Below, in pieces: positions 32,320 to 40,751 of a DNA stretch of 64,000 nucleotides. Under the pieces are notes generated by a model that saw only the letters and a list, made by a program, of their open reading frames with translations, was not told the DNA's origin and did not search any database. The DNA is from JAICXG01 sp036494545 (GTDB taxonomy: Bacteria; Verrucomicrobiota; Verrucomicrobiia; Chthoniobacterales; UBA10450). Within the stretch, counting starts at the first letter, position 1; every line of letters starts with the position of its first letter. Where the stretch lies: contig DASXOB010000016.1 in assembly GCA_036494545.1 (NCBI GenBank), positions 62,001 through 126,000 of the forward strand, in the 5' to 3' direction. Position numbers and translations under genes: made by a program.

Positions 32320-33491
32320 AACTCCTGCAACGCGATGCACTGGTAGGGGAAAGCGAGCTATTGCCGCAGGACCCGCCGCCTTGGTTCGTGCGCTCGATTG
32401 CATGGCTGCTCATTTCACTTTTCGGCATCGCGCTGCTCGCGGCGACTGTGGTCAAACTGCCCGAAACGGTGACGGCGCCGTTTATCCTCGTGCCCGCGGG
32501 TGGCGCCGATCCAATTCAGTCGCCGCGCATGGCTGTGATCAACCAGGTCTGTGTGGCTGTCGGCCAGACGGTGAAAAAGGACGATCCGCTGTACGTTTTG
32601 CGTTCGGATGAAATCCGCGGCTGGGGTACCGAGGCGCAGACAATGGCCGAGGATTTGCGCACGCGAGAAGATGGGCTGGCGAAAGCGGATGCCGAATTTG
32701 TTTCCGCGCTCGCAATCAAGAAGGCAGAAATTGCGCAAGCGGAAAGCGAAGTCGCTTTTCGGGAGAAGCATGCTGCGAGCATGCTCGAGCTGCTCGGCCG
32801 GCTCGAGAAGTTATCGAAGACTGGCGGAATTTCGGTGGTGGAAGTCTTGCAGCACCGCGTCGATGCCGCGGAATCGGAGAAAGATCTGAGCATCGCGCAG
32901 CGGACGCAGGAACAAGTGAAGCTGCAGTTGCAGCAAATGCAGGCCGAGCACGGGCGTGCCCGCGCCGAAAACGGGGCCGAGATTGAGAAGCTGAAAATGC
33001 GGCTTGCGGCCTTGCATGGAGACCTGGAAAATTCTCAGAAGCTGCTGCTCGCGGTTCGCGCACCTTATGCCGGTGTGGTCATTTCTCAGACGCAGCAAAA
33101 CGCGGGAAGTGTCGTGCAAAACGGGCAGGAACTTTGCCAGCTCGCGCGCACGAATGCGAAACCGCGCGCGCAACTCACGTTAGGCGAAGCCGGTCTGCCA
33201 AGGCTGGCCAGCGGCGAACGCGTCCGCCTTTTCTTCGACGCTTTTCCTTATCAGCGTTATGGCGTGGTCAACGCATGGCTCGACTGGGTGAGCCCATCAG
33301 CTGTTTCCTCGAGTCAAGGGCCGCGTTTCGTCGCGCTGGCTTCCCTGGATGAAAAGGAGTTGACGCAGCCCCATCGACTGGCGTTTCGAATCGGGATGGC
33401 AGGCGAAGCGCGTATTGTGGTCGGCCAACGCACCGTCATCGAATATGCCTTCGAGCCGATCCGCCAACTGCGCGAAAACCTGCGCGACTGA
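32310..33491 (+). CDS. HlyD-family periplasmic adaptor (membrane fusion protein)
   Basis: 393 aa. A short cytoplasmic N-terminus, one membrane helix (IAWLLISLFGIALLAATVV, ~residues 30-48), a lipoyl-like half motif (SPRMAVINQVCVAVGQTVKK), a long coiled coil (~105-250) and the second lipoyl half (VRAPYAGVVISQTQQNAGSVVQNGQ), then a beta-barrel end. It links the ABC exporter to the outer envelope. Starts 11 bp after the exporter; no TolC-like gene is nearby, so the outer-membrane channel must be elsewhere. Confidence 0.92.
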   Translation: MPNQLLQRDALVGESELLPQDPPPWFVRSIAWLLISLFGIALLAATVVKLPETVTAPFILVPAGGADPIQSPRMAVINQVCVAVGQTVKKDDPLYVLRSDEIRGWGTEAQTMAEDLRTREDGLAKADAEFVSALAIKKAEIAQAESEVAFREKHAASMLELLGRLEKLSKTGGISVVEVLQHRVDAAESEKDLSIAQRTQEQVKLQLQQMQAEHGRARAENGAEIEKLKMRLAALHGDLENSQKLLLAVRAPYAGVVISQTQQNAGSVVQNGQELCQLARTNAKPRAQLTLGEAGLPRLASGERVRLFFDAFPYQRYGVVNAWLDWVSPSAVSSSQGPRFVALASLDEKELTQPHRLAFRIGMAGEARIVVGQRTVIEYAFEPIRQLRENLRD

Positions 33492-33496
33492 CCTTT

Positions 33497-34498
33497 ATGC
33501 GGCGCGCACTTTCCCGTCTCAAAGTCGAAGACCTGACGACCTCAAATGCCGCCATGGCGCGCTGTCTGCGCCTGGCCGCCCTCGCGGCCAGCTCGGATGT
33601 GCCGGTGGTATTATTAGGGGAAACCGGCACCGGTAAAACATTGCTCGCTCACGCTATTCACAATTCCTCAGGCCGCGCCTCGAAATCGTTTGTCGCTTTC
33701 AACGCCTCTGCCATGAGCGACACCCTGATCGAGAGCCAGCTCTTTGGTCACGAACGCGGCGCCTTTACGGGCGCACAGCAGACGGTGAAAGGAAAATTTG
33801 AGCTCGCCAACGGCGGCACGATTTTCCTCGATGAGATCTCAGACATGAGCCCGCTGGCCCAGGTAAAAATCTTACGCGTGCTCGAGTATGGAGAATTCGA
33901 GCGACTCGGCTCAGAGCAAATGCTACATACCGACGCACGCATCATTTGCGCGACGAATTGCTCACTCCTCGAGCGTGTTCGGCAAAGAAAGTTTCGCGAG
34001 GATCTTTATCATCGGCTCAATGGCCTGACATTGCTCATCCCGCCGTTACGCGAACGGATAGAAGAGTTGCCCGCCTTAATCGCCGCCGAGCTAAAGGCCT
34101 CTGCTGCCAATGAAGGCAAGACCATTACTGCGATTCATCCCGAGGCGATGGACAAACTGGTCGCTTATCCATGGCCGGGAAATTTGCGCGAGCTGAATCA
34201 TACCGTGCGAACGATGACGCTTTTCTGCGATGGTCGAGTGATTCTGCCGGAACATGTCGCCTTTCCACCCGATTTGAAAACGAGCGCACCTGCGCTTGCC
34301 GATCCGATCGCGGACTTGCCAGTTTCGCCTAACGGCGAAACAGAAGGAGTGCCCGATCTGTCCCTCGCTTCCGCCGTAGCGCGACACGTGCAATCCATTT
34401 ACGAGAAAGCGGGGCGCAATCAGCGGCGAACTGCGCGCCTCTTGCGCATCTCGCGAGCAACGCTCGCCCGCCATTTACGCAATAAGACTCAGAAATGA
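33497..34498 (+). CDS. Sigma54-dependent transcriptional activator (AAA+ plus Fis-type HTH, no receiver domain)
   Basis: 333 aa. The AAA+ core shows Walker A GETGTGKT, the sigma54-contact loop GAFTGA, Walker B GGTIFLDEIS and the R-finger region FREDLYHRLN. A C-terminal Fis-like helix-turn-helix ends the protein (GRNQRRTARLLRISRATLARHL). There is no N-terminal receiver or sensor domain, only ~20 residues, so activity must be set by expression level or a partner. It follows the HlyD gene by 5 bp and precedes the peptide genes, which suggests it controls this locus. Confidence 0.93.
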   Translation: MRRALSRLKVEDLTTSNAAMARCLRLAALAASSDVPVVLLGETGTGKTLLAHAIHNSSGRASKSFVAFNASAMSDTLIESQLFGHERGAFTGAQQTVKGKFELANGGTIFLDEISDMSPLAQVKILRVLEYGEFERLGSEQMLHTDARIICATNCSLLERVRQRKFREDLYHRLNGLTLLIPPLRERIEELPALIAAELKASAANEGKTITAIHPEAMDKLVAYPWPGNLRELNHTVRTMTLFCDGRVILPEHVAFPPDLKTSAPALADPIADLPVSPNGETEGVPDLSLASAVARHVQSIYEKAGRNQRRTARLLRISRATLARHLRNKTQK

Positions 34499-34646
34499 AC
34501 CGGCTCTGGAATATGACTACGCCAGTCAGCCTCGCCTCAAGGCCGCTTGCGAAAAGCCAAGAGCCGATCGGCAATCTCGTTAGGCAAAAGTTTTTTAACG
34601 CCCGCTTCTTTCGTTTCACGAGGGAAACAGAGCGGGAAAAAGAACC

Positions 34647-34669
34647 TGTCGGACCCCTCATGTCCGACA
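34647..34669. promoter_or_regulatory. Perfect 8-bp-arm palindrome upstream of the Gly-Gly peptide genes
   Basis: TGTCGGAC (34647-34654) and GTCCGACA (34662-34669) flank a 7-nt loop, 41 bp before the first peptide start. No U-run follows, so an operator or activator-binding site is more likely than a terminator. Confidence 0.5.
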
Positions 34670-34710
34670 ATAACCAACCATGGCATGAATGCTGTTAAGA
34701 GGAGGCTTTC

Positions 34711-34908
34711 GTGAGCACACCGAAGGATAAGGACCCAGCTCCCGCTGGTGGTTCACCGACGCAGAAACAGTCAAACAAGAAAGAAAAATTGATCCGCCTC
34801 GATGACCTTATCCCCAAGAAAAACGTTTCGGGTGGCCGTCAATTGCTCTTCGGTGCGACCGAGATCAAACCAACAACAACCAACAACAAAACAAGGAGAC
34901 AGAAATAG
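34711..34908 (+). CDS. Small Gly-Gly-leader peptide 1 (putative exported peptide)
   Basis: 65 aa, GTG start with a strong AGAGGAGG ribosome site. Residues 28-42 read IRLDDLIPKKNVSGG, matching the second peptide's leader pattern (x-M/L-x-DL-x-P-x-K-N/D-x-x-GG). Cleavage after Gly42 would release a 23-residue basic, Thr/Asn/Lys-rich peptide (RQLLFGATEIKP...). No cysteines, so no lanthionine or disulfide is expected, and no modification enzyme is encoded nearby. Function unknown; the exporter's C39 domain is the obvious processing enzyme. Confidence 0.75.
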   Translation: MSTPKDKDPAPAGGSPTQKQSNKKEKLIRLDDLIPKKNVSGGRQLLFGATEIKPTTTNNKTRRQK

Positions 34909-34910
34909 TA

Positions 34911-35074
34911 TGGCTCAGAAGAAAGAAATTAAGATGAGTGACCTCAAACCGAATAAGGATGCGAAAGGCGGCGCTGCCCGTTCCAATCAATCATCTTCTC
35001 GCACGCAGCAAAACCGTGGAACGTTGAATCAGAATCGCACCACGTTGAATCGCGGCACCAAAACCCTCCAATAG
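34911..35074 (+). CDS. Small Gly-Gly-leader peptide 2 (putative exported peptide)
   Basis: 54 aa, ATG start with AAGGAGACAG upstream, 2 bp after peptide 1. Residues 6-21 read EIKMSDLKPNKDAKGG, sharing the DL-P-K-GG leader of peptide 1. The predicted 33-residue product is Asn/Gln/Thr/Arg-rich, has no Cys, and repeats an NRGTLNQ/NRTTLNR/RGTKTLQ unit. Such polar low-complexity repeats may suggest surface or matrix peptides more than a pore-forming bacteriocin, but this is speculation. Confidence 0.75.
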
Positions 35075-35182
35075 TCAGCCGACCGAGTCGCCTTCCGGTC
35101 CGAACCCGGTCTGGCGGTCTCACCAGAGAGGCACTCCGCCTGCCCCAAGCCGACTTTGTTCGAGCGCCGGTGCCTTTCCGTG

Positions 35183-35707
35183 TCATAGGCCACGCGGATG
35201 CCGCGATTCGAAACCTTCGGGCGGCCGATAGTTCAATTGCCAGCGCGGCGCCTCGCGTTCGTTCCGTGTGTTCCAGGCAGTCGTGTCGAGGCGCAATCCC
35301 GCAATCACGGCGAAGGCGTGGCCGTTGCGCGCGTAGATCGTGATCCATCGACCGCGACCGTGTTCTCCGAAATTGCGCAGCTCTTTTGAGCACATGGGAG
35401 CGCGGATTAAGCCCGCGCCCGCCAGGACGTAGGAAATCGTGCCAGAACAATCGTATCCGAGATCGAAGAACGTCGCATGACCGCCGCCCCAGCGATAAGA
35501 CTTGGAGCGTAATTGGTTCGCAGCCCAGATGGCGCGCTTCACCTGCAACGGAGCACTTGCCGGTGCGTAGGCAACGCCGCGACGCAGTCGGGCAAATCTT
35601 CCGGGGATAGTCGGGCCATTGCTGGGAAAGGAATTGGTTAGGCCGCGCGGCACAATGCTGAAAAAGAGGAAGCTCAAAAAGAACGCGAAACGAAAACCGG
35701 CTGCCAT
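35183..35707 (-). CDS. NlpC/P60-like secreted cell-wall hydrolase
   Basis: 174 aa from ATG 35707, which gives a signal peptide (GFRFAFFLSFLFFSIVPRG). A cysteine-protease-like core shows YRWGGGHATFFDLGYDCSG with the nucleophilic Cys in DCSG and a His in NGHAFAVIAG, the NlpC/P60 arrangement for cleaving peptidoglycan stem peptides. Smaller and more divergent than typical members. It is divergent from polX, with 110 bp between the start codons. Confidence 0.72.
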   Translation of the reverse strand: MAAGFRFAFFLSFLFFSIVPRGLTNSFPSNGPTIPGRFARLRRGVAYAPASAPLQVKRAIWAANQLRSKSYRWGGGHATFFDLGYDCSGTISYVLAGAGLIRAPMCSKELRNFGEHGRGRWITIYARNGHAFAVIAGLRLDTTAWNTRNEREAPRWQLNYRPPEGFESRHPRGL

Positions 35708-35817
35708 CGATGGATTGCGAAGCTGTTGCCATGCCAGACGCGCCTGGCGCAACGCGATCCGAACGGCCCCGTTATCGACGAGACCAAAATTCCGCGCAAG
35801 AGTTTCCTGTGGCGGAA

Positions 35818-37578
35818 ATGAAAAAGGAACAGATCGTGGCAGTGCTCGAGACAATCGCCACCCTGCTCGAGTTGGAAGAAGAGAATCCTTTCAAAATCCG
35901 CGCCTACACGAATGCCGCGCGCTCAATCGAAACCTGGGGCGGAAATTTGCGCGAGCTGGCCGAGGAGAATCGACTCGAAGAAATTCCCGGCGTCGGCAAG
36001 GCGATCGCGAGCAAGATCACCGAGCTCGCGCTGACTGGTTCATCCAAGTTTTACGACGATCTCTGTGCTCGATTCCCGCCCGGGATTCTCGATCTTTTTT
36101 CTTTGCCGGGTCTGGGCGCGAAAAAGATCAAGGCGCTTTATGAGAAGTTGCAAATCGGCTCGATCCAAGAATTGGAGCGGGCCTGCCGGGAAGGCCGAGT
36201 CGCCGAGTTGTCAGGTTTCGGGAAAGTCACGCAGGAAAAAATTTGCCTCACGATCGCTAATCGCGCCAAACATGCCGGAAGTTTTCAATTCGGCGCAGTA
36301 GCAGCGGAAGCGGAAAAATTGCAGGAAGATCTGCGGGCGCATCCCGACGCGGCGCAGGTCTCTATCGCCGGCAGTTATCGACGACGAAAAGAAATCGTGC
36401 GCGATCTCGATTTTATCGTGGCCACGAAAGCTCCGGACGCAATCGGGGAATTCTTCGTTAGGCATCCGCTTGTCGAAAGCGTCATCGCGCGCGGCGCAAC
36501 CAAAACCAGTGTGCGACTTCACTCCGGCATTCAGGCCGATCTTCGCGTTGTAAGCAGCGCTGAATATCCCTTTGCACTCGGTTATTTTACCGGAAGCAAG
36601 GAACACAACATCGTGCTGCGCAATCGCGCCCTGCAATCGGGTTGGACTTTGAATGAGTACCGTCTCGCACCGGCCGAGCAGACGACGAAAAAGAAACGAA
36701 CAGTCCAAAGAATTCCGACAGTACGGAATGAGGCAGAATTGTATCGTGCCCTCGGTCTCGACTTCATTCCGCCGGAATTGCGCGAAAACTGCGGCGAAAT
36801 TGAAGCCGCGGAAGAAGGGCTTCTTCCGGGTTTGATCGAGGCGAGCAATCTGCGCGGTTGTTTCCATTGTCATACGAGCGCAAGCGATGGGCGTAATTCG
36901 CTCGAGGAAATGGCAGCGGCAGCTCAGGAATTAGGCCTTCAATATCTGGGCATTGCTGATCACAGCCGCAGCTCGGTCCAAGCGGGCGGCCTGGATGAAG
37001 TGCGCCTGCGCGTACAAATGGCGACGATTCGCCAGCTAAACCAAGGCTTTGAAGGCTTTCGTCTTTTCGCCGGCGTCGAGTGCGACATCCTGCGGGATGG
37101 TTCGCTGGATTTTCCTGACGAATTGTTAGGCCAGCTCGATTACGTCGTCGCCTCCGTCCATTCCGCGCATCAGATTCCGGAAGCGGAAATGACAAAGCGC
37201 ATTATTCGCGCGATCAGCAATCCATACGTTACCATGCTGGCGCATCCTACGGGACGGCTTCTCCTGCGGCGCGAGCCCTACGCGGTCGACATTCCGGCTA
37301 TCATTCAGGCGGCTTCCGAAACCGGCACCTGGATCGAACTGAATGCTGCGCCTAAACGCCTCGACCTCGATTGGCGCTGGTGGCCTTTGGCGAAGGAAAA
37401 GGGAGTAAAATGCGTTATTAACCCTGACGCGCACGGCGTGGAAAAGCTACAGGAACTTTGGTTTGGTGTCGGCATGGCACGCAAGGGTTGGCTGACGAAA
37501 AATGACGTCGTCAACACGCGACCGTTAGGTAAGATCGAACGCGAGCTGCAAAGGAAGCGGGAAAACGTCAAGGGGTGA
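35818..37578 (+). CDS. polX: DNA polymerase X family protein with PHP domain
   Basis: 586 aa from ATG 35818 (MKKEQIVAVLETIATLLELE); the frame is open further upstream. Helix-hairpin-helix segments (IPGVGKAIASKI, LPGLGAKKIKALY) precede the nucleotidyltransferase core (AGSYRRRKEIVRDLDFIV) and a C-terminal PHP phosphoesterase (CFHCHTSASDG, GIADHSRSS, HPTGRLL). Bacterial PolX fills gaps and trims 3' ends in repair. Confidence 0.95.
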   Translation: MKKEQIVAVLETIATLLELEEENPFKIRAYTNAARSIETWGGNLRELAEENRLEEIPGVGKAIASKITELALTGSSKFYDDLCARFPPGILDLFSLPGLGAKKIKALYEKLQIGSIQELERACREGRVAELSGFGKVTQEKICLTIANRAKHAGSFQFGAVAAEAEKLQEDLRAHPDAAQVSIAGSYRRRKEIVRDLDFIVATKAPDAIGEFFVRHPLVESVIARGATKTSVRLHSGIQADLRVVSSAEYPFALGYFTGSKEHNIVLRNRALQSGWTLNEYRLAPAEQTTKKKRTVQRIPTVRNEAELYRALGLDFIPPELRENCGEIEAAEEGLLPGLIEASNLRGCFHCHTSASDGRNSLEEMAAAAQELGLQYLGIADHSRSSVQAGGLDEVRLRVQMATIRQLNQGFEGFRLFAGVECDILRDGSLDFPDELLGQLDYVVASVHSAHQIPEAEMTKRIIRAISNPYVTMLAHPTGRLLLRREPYAVDIPAIIQAASETGTWIELNAAPKRLDLDWRWWPLAKEKGVKCVINPDAHGVEKLQELWFGVGMARKGWLTKNDVVNTRPLGKIERELQRKRENVKG

Positions 37579-37626
37579 ATTGCCCCGCTGGTCGTCCCTT
37601 CGCAGCTCCCGACAAAGGATCTCTTC

Positions 37627-38433
37627 CTAACACGTCTCCCTTTGCGGCATAAGCATCGTTAGGCATTTGCAGGCACCGCCGGCTTTCAAAAACTCGGTCA
37701 TGGGCAGCGGATGGCAGGTATAACCGCGCTTGCCTAACGATTCCATCAATCGCGGCGCACCCTCTGGCATAACCACGTTGTGCTCGAGCACGACAGCGTT
37801 GCACGAGAAGTGGGTCGCTTCTTCCTCTGCCACGTCGATCAGGTTCGGAACATGGCTCCGGATCGCGCGCTGGCCGTACTCGTCGAAAGCAGGCGGGAAC
37901 CAGATGGCACCGCCATCAGTCAACGGACAGAAGCAGGTATCAATATGATAGAAGCGCGGATCGACCAGTTCGACAGAAATGACAAGACAGTTCAAAATCT
38001 CAGCGATGCTACGATGGGCGCTCACATCGGTTCGGAATTTGTAACCGCAAAAGAGTGCATCGCCGGCGAAAAGTGCGTCGCCTTCGCCTTCGAAAAACTG
38101 ATCCCCCGGCAGCCAGATCACTTCGTAGCCGTATTGCTCCATCCATTCCGCAAAGAAGGGCGCTTCACCGGCGCGTTCTTTGTGGCGGAAGTTGCTCGGG
38201 ATAAATTTTCTCCCAACTGCTAGGCCAGCGTTAGCTGTGAAGACCATGTCGGGCAGCTTTGGCTGCGGTGGGACGAGATGAACCTCGCAACCAAGGGTGC
38301 GGAGCTTTTCATGCAGACCGCGCCATTGCGCCCGGACGACTGCGGTGTCGGCGCCGCGAGCGCGGCTCATCCATGGATTAATCTCGTATTCAATCCCGTA
38401 ATGGTCCGGCGGACAAAGAAGCAGCTCGCGCAT
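37627..38433 (-). CDS. Arginine dihydrolase / amidinotransferase-fold hydrolase (ArgZ-like)
   Basis: 268 aa from ATG 38433. A guanidino-modifying fold: LPDMVFTANAGLAVG, WLPGDQFFEGEGDALFAGD, HIDTCFCPL and the C-terminal catalytic GGACKC. The sequence resembles the N-terminal half of cyanobacterial ArgZ/AgrE, which turns arginine into ornithine, CO2 and two ammonia, and also dimethylarginine hydrolases. It follows, by 13 bp, a gene matching the other half of AgrE, which supports the ArgZ assignment. Three copies of the dispersed word lie in or just before it. Confidence 0.8.
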   Translation of the reverse strand: MRELLLCPPDHYGIEYEINPWMSRARGADTAVVRAQWRGLHEKLRTLGCEVHLVPPQPKLPDMVFTANAGLAVGRKFIPSNFRHKERAGEAPFFAEWMEQYGYEVIWLPGDQFFEGEGDALFAGDALFCGYKFRTDVSAHRSIAEILNCLVISVELVDPRFYHIDTCFCPLTDGGAIWFPPAFDEYGQRAIRSHVPNLIDVAEEEATHFSCNAVVLEHNVVMPEGAPRLMESLGKRGYTCHPLPMTEFLKAGGACKCLTMLMPQRETC

Positions 38434-38446
38434 GAAATCTTCTTGC

Positions 38447-39667
38447 CTAACGATCGCCAATGCAACCGGTCAGCTCGCGTAGAAATGGCTCGAGATCGGT
38501 CACGAGACCGACAGTTTGGAAATTGCCCCGTTCGGTGAGCTTTGCCACCACACCAGGATTAATGTCGATACAGAGCATTTTGACTGTGGCCGGAAGCAAA
38601 TTGGCAACCGCAATCGAATGCAACATTGTCCCCATCATGACAGCCATGGTGACACCGTCGAGTTTGGCGCGCATTGCCTTTTGCGCTTCGAGCACATCGG
38701 TGATGACGTCGGGCAGCGGTCCATCATCGCGAATGGAACCGGCCAGGACAAAATCGACACCGTGCTTCACGCACCGGTAAAAAATGCCGCGCTTCACCAA
38801 ACCGCTTGCCACCGCTGGCCGAATGCCGCCCGCCCCACACACCGCGTTGATGGCCCGCAGGTAATTCTGCGTTCCCTGTCGAGCAAGACCACCTTCTTCA
38901 AGATTCACGCCTAACGAAGTGCCAAAAAGTGCGTTCTCCAGATCGTGCGCCGCAAGGGCATTGCCGGCGAAAAGAAGCTGGACAAAGCCGCCCGCGATCA
39001 ATTTCTCGAAATGCTCGCCCGCGCCGGTATGCACGATCGCCGGCCCGCCGACGACGAGAATGCGGCCGTTTCCCGCTTTGGCGCGCTTGAATTCCTGCGC
39101 CATCTCACGAATGACGACACTCTTCGGCTTCTCAACCGAGGCAGGGCTCGAGAAGAACTCAAAAAGATCGGAATGTGAAGCCAGACGTTGCAGCGGTTCG
39201 ACGCGAATGCCCTGATGGCCAACGACAGTTTCCATCCCTTTCTTGACCTCGCGGAATCTCTTCGCCGTTGCAGTCTTGGAAGCGCGGTCGACCACGATTG
39301 CGCTATCCATCAAGGTAGGGTGGACTTCGATCTCGGTATCATCGACTCGGGCGAACGTTCGTTGATTCGTCGTGATGTAAAAATCCTGTGGAAAAACGCC
39401 ATCGGCCGGTGTCGTCGCAAGTTGCACATTTTTCTTTTCTTCGATCTCGGCCCCGTGTTGGCGCAGGCGCAGGACAAGCGCATCTAGCGTGTCGGCATCG
39501 GGCGCCATGACCTCGATACGAGCGAAGCTCGGGTCTTTTCGCTGCTCGCCGATATTGACCTCACCGATCTTGAAAGTCGCGCCATGGGAGATGATTTCAT
39601 CCAGGACCTTGGGCAAAATGAGCGAATCGATGATGTGACCGCGCAGCTGGATGGTCTCGGAAGGCAT
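38447..39667 (-). CDS. Ornithine cyclodeaminase of the TIGR00300 (LOR/SDH-like) family
   Basis: 406 aa. The N-terminal beta domain starts MPSETIQLRGHIIDSLILPK; the C-terminal NAD-binding part has VVGGPAIVHTGAG, FAGNALAAHDLENALFGTSLG and CIDINPGVVAKL. This family is the ornithine-cyclodeaminase half of cyanobacterial AgrE and a stand-alone enzyme in archaea, converting ornithine to proline and ammonia. Together with the next gene it would degrade arginine to proline, releasing three nitrogens. The TAG stop is part of a CGTTAGGC word. Confidence 0.85.
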   Translation of the reverse strand: MPSETIQLRGHIIDSLILPKVLDEIISHGATFKIGEVNIGEQRKDPSFARIEVMAPDADTLDALVLRLRQHGAEIEEKKNVQLATTPADGVFPQDFYITTNQRTFARVDDTEIEVHPTLMDSAIVVDRASKTATAKRFREVKKGMETVVGHQGIRVEPLQRLASHSDLFEFFSSPASVEKPKSVVIREMAQEFKRAKAGNGRILVVGGPAIVHTGAGEHFEKLIAGGFVQLLFAGNALAAHDLENALFGTSLGVNLEEGGLARQGTQNYLRAINAVCGAGGIRPAVASGLVKRGIFYRCVKHGVDFVLAGSIRDDGPLPDVITDVLEAQKAMRAKLDGVTMAVMMGTMLHSIAVANLLPATVKMLCIDINPGVVAKLTERGNFQTVGLVTDLEPFLRELTGCIGDR

Positions 39668-39813
39668 GCGCCAAGTTTAGTCAATGAAGCGCATCACGCC
39701 AGACTGTAAGTCGCCCCTGAGGCCGCACTTCAGAGGTTTTCCCGCCGGCTTCGGAGATTTCGCTTGTCCCTGCGAGAGGCTTAGATATTAATCGCCGCGA
39801 TCAAACCGGGATC

Positions 39814-40581
39814 GTGAACAAAGAAAAAACATCGAGTATCACAGGACCTAACGAAGAAGGTTTCCACATTTCTGTGCAGCCGGTTGTGCGCGCACGCCCT
39901 TCATCGAACAGCGATGAGTTACCCGCGACTTATGATTCTGATCTGCTCTACGTGACAGCGCGCGATCCGGGTTCCCTTTTCCTTTACTGGGACGTGAACT
40001 GGCGTCGACTCTTCGCGCGTGCCGGGTTGAGCCCGCGTCAGGTGCTTCTCCGGATCTATCGGCAGGATGGTTCGGTTGAAGGCGCGCGAGAGATCAATCC
40101 TTTCCTCGAACACTGCTTTGTCGAAGTGGTAAATGCCGGCGGCGGCTACTTTTGCGAATTGGGCTGTTTTGTCGGCGACAATTGGACGAGTCTGGTTCGA
40201 TCTGGCACAGCCTTTACTCCACACGACCGAATCTCGAACGATCTTAACGCGCGATTTGCGACCCTGCCTTTTCATCTGAGTTTCCAGCGGATGCTCGATC
40301 TTTTTGAAACAGTCAAAGTGACTCCGGCTACGCTCGCAGAATCCGTGGGCAAGTTGCAGGAAGAAGCGCGGGAATTGCGGAGCAAAATGAATGACGACGA
40401 TTGGGAACGCTTCGTCGCGGCGGCTGGGAAGAAGGCGGCCAACACGAGACGGTCCGCTGACCTGGCGATGCTTTTGAAAGCAGCCGTGGAAAACGAAAAG
40501 CCGGGCGAACTGACCCCGGAGCAGCTGGCGCGCTGGCAAAGACTGATCGAGCAATTAGGCGGCTCAAGCCGTTTTTCCTAA
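39814..40581 (+). CDS. DUF4912 domain protein
   Basis: 255 aa, GTG start. Residues ~40-135 match the DUF4912 pattern: LLYVTARDPGSLFLYWDVN, LRIYRQDGS and the GGGYFCELGCFVGDNWTSLV end. The C-terminal third is charged and helical. DUF4912 proteins are common in PVC and cyanobacterial genomes; function unknown. The stop TAA lies in a TCCTAACGA near-copy of the dispersed word, and an exact copy follows 3 bp later. Confidence 0.85.
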   Translation: MNKEKTSSITGPNEEGFHISVQPVVRARPSSNSDELPATYDSDLLYVTARDPGSLFLYWDVNWRRLFARAGLSPRQVLLRIYRQDGSVEGAREINPFLEHCFVEVVNAGGGYFCELGCFVGDNWTSLVRSGTAFTPHDRISNDLNARFATLPFHLSFQRMLDLFETVKVTPATLAESVGKLQEEARELRSKMNDDDWERFVAAAGKKAANTRRSADLAMLLKAAVENEKPGELTPEQLARWQRLIEQLGGSSRFS

Positions 40582-40594
40582 CGAATGCCTAACG
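40575..40594. repeat. Tandem copies of the CCTAACGAA word after the DUF4912 gene
   Basis: TCCTAACGAA (40576-40585) overlaps the stop codon and is followed at once by GCCTAACGAA (40587-40596). Confidence 0.8.
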
Positions 40595-40751
40595 AATTAG
40601 TTCAGGTGCTCAGGGCAAGGAATTTCGTTGCCGCTGGGAAACAGAGTTGCTGATGAAAAGCCGATAAAATTTTGGCAATCGCAACTGACTGCGGGGGTTT
40701 CGGGACTCAGCATCATGTGCCAATTCGTTAGGCAAGACATTCCCTGTTCAT

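Noticed and set aside
34681..34692. Sigma54 promoter TGGCATGAATGC before the peptide genes
   Set aside because: The GG-GC spacing is 7 bp, not the required 10.
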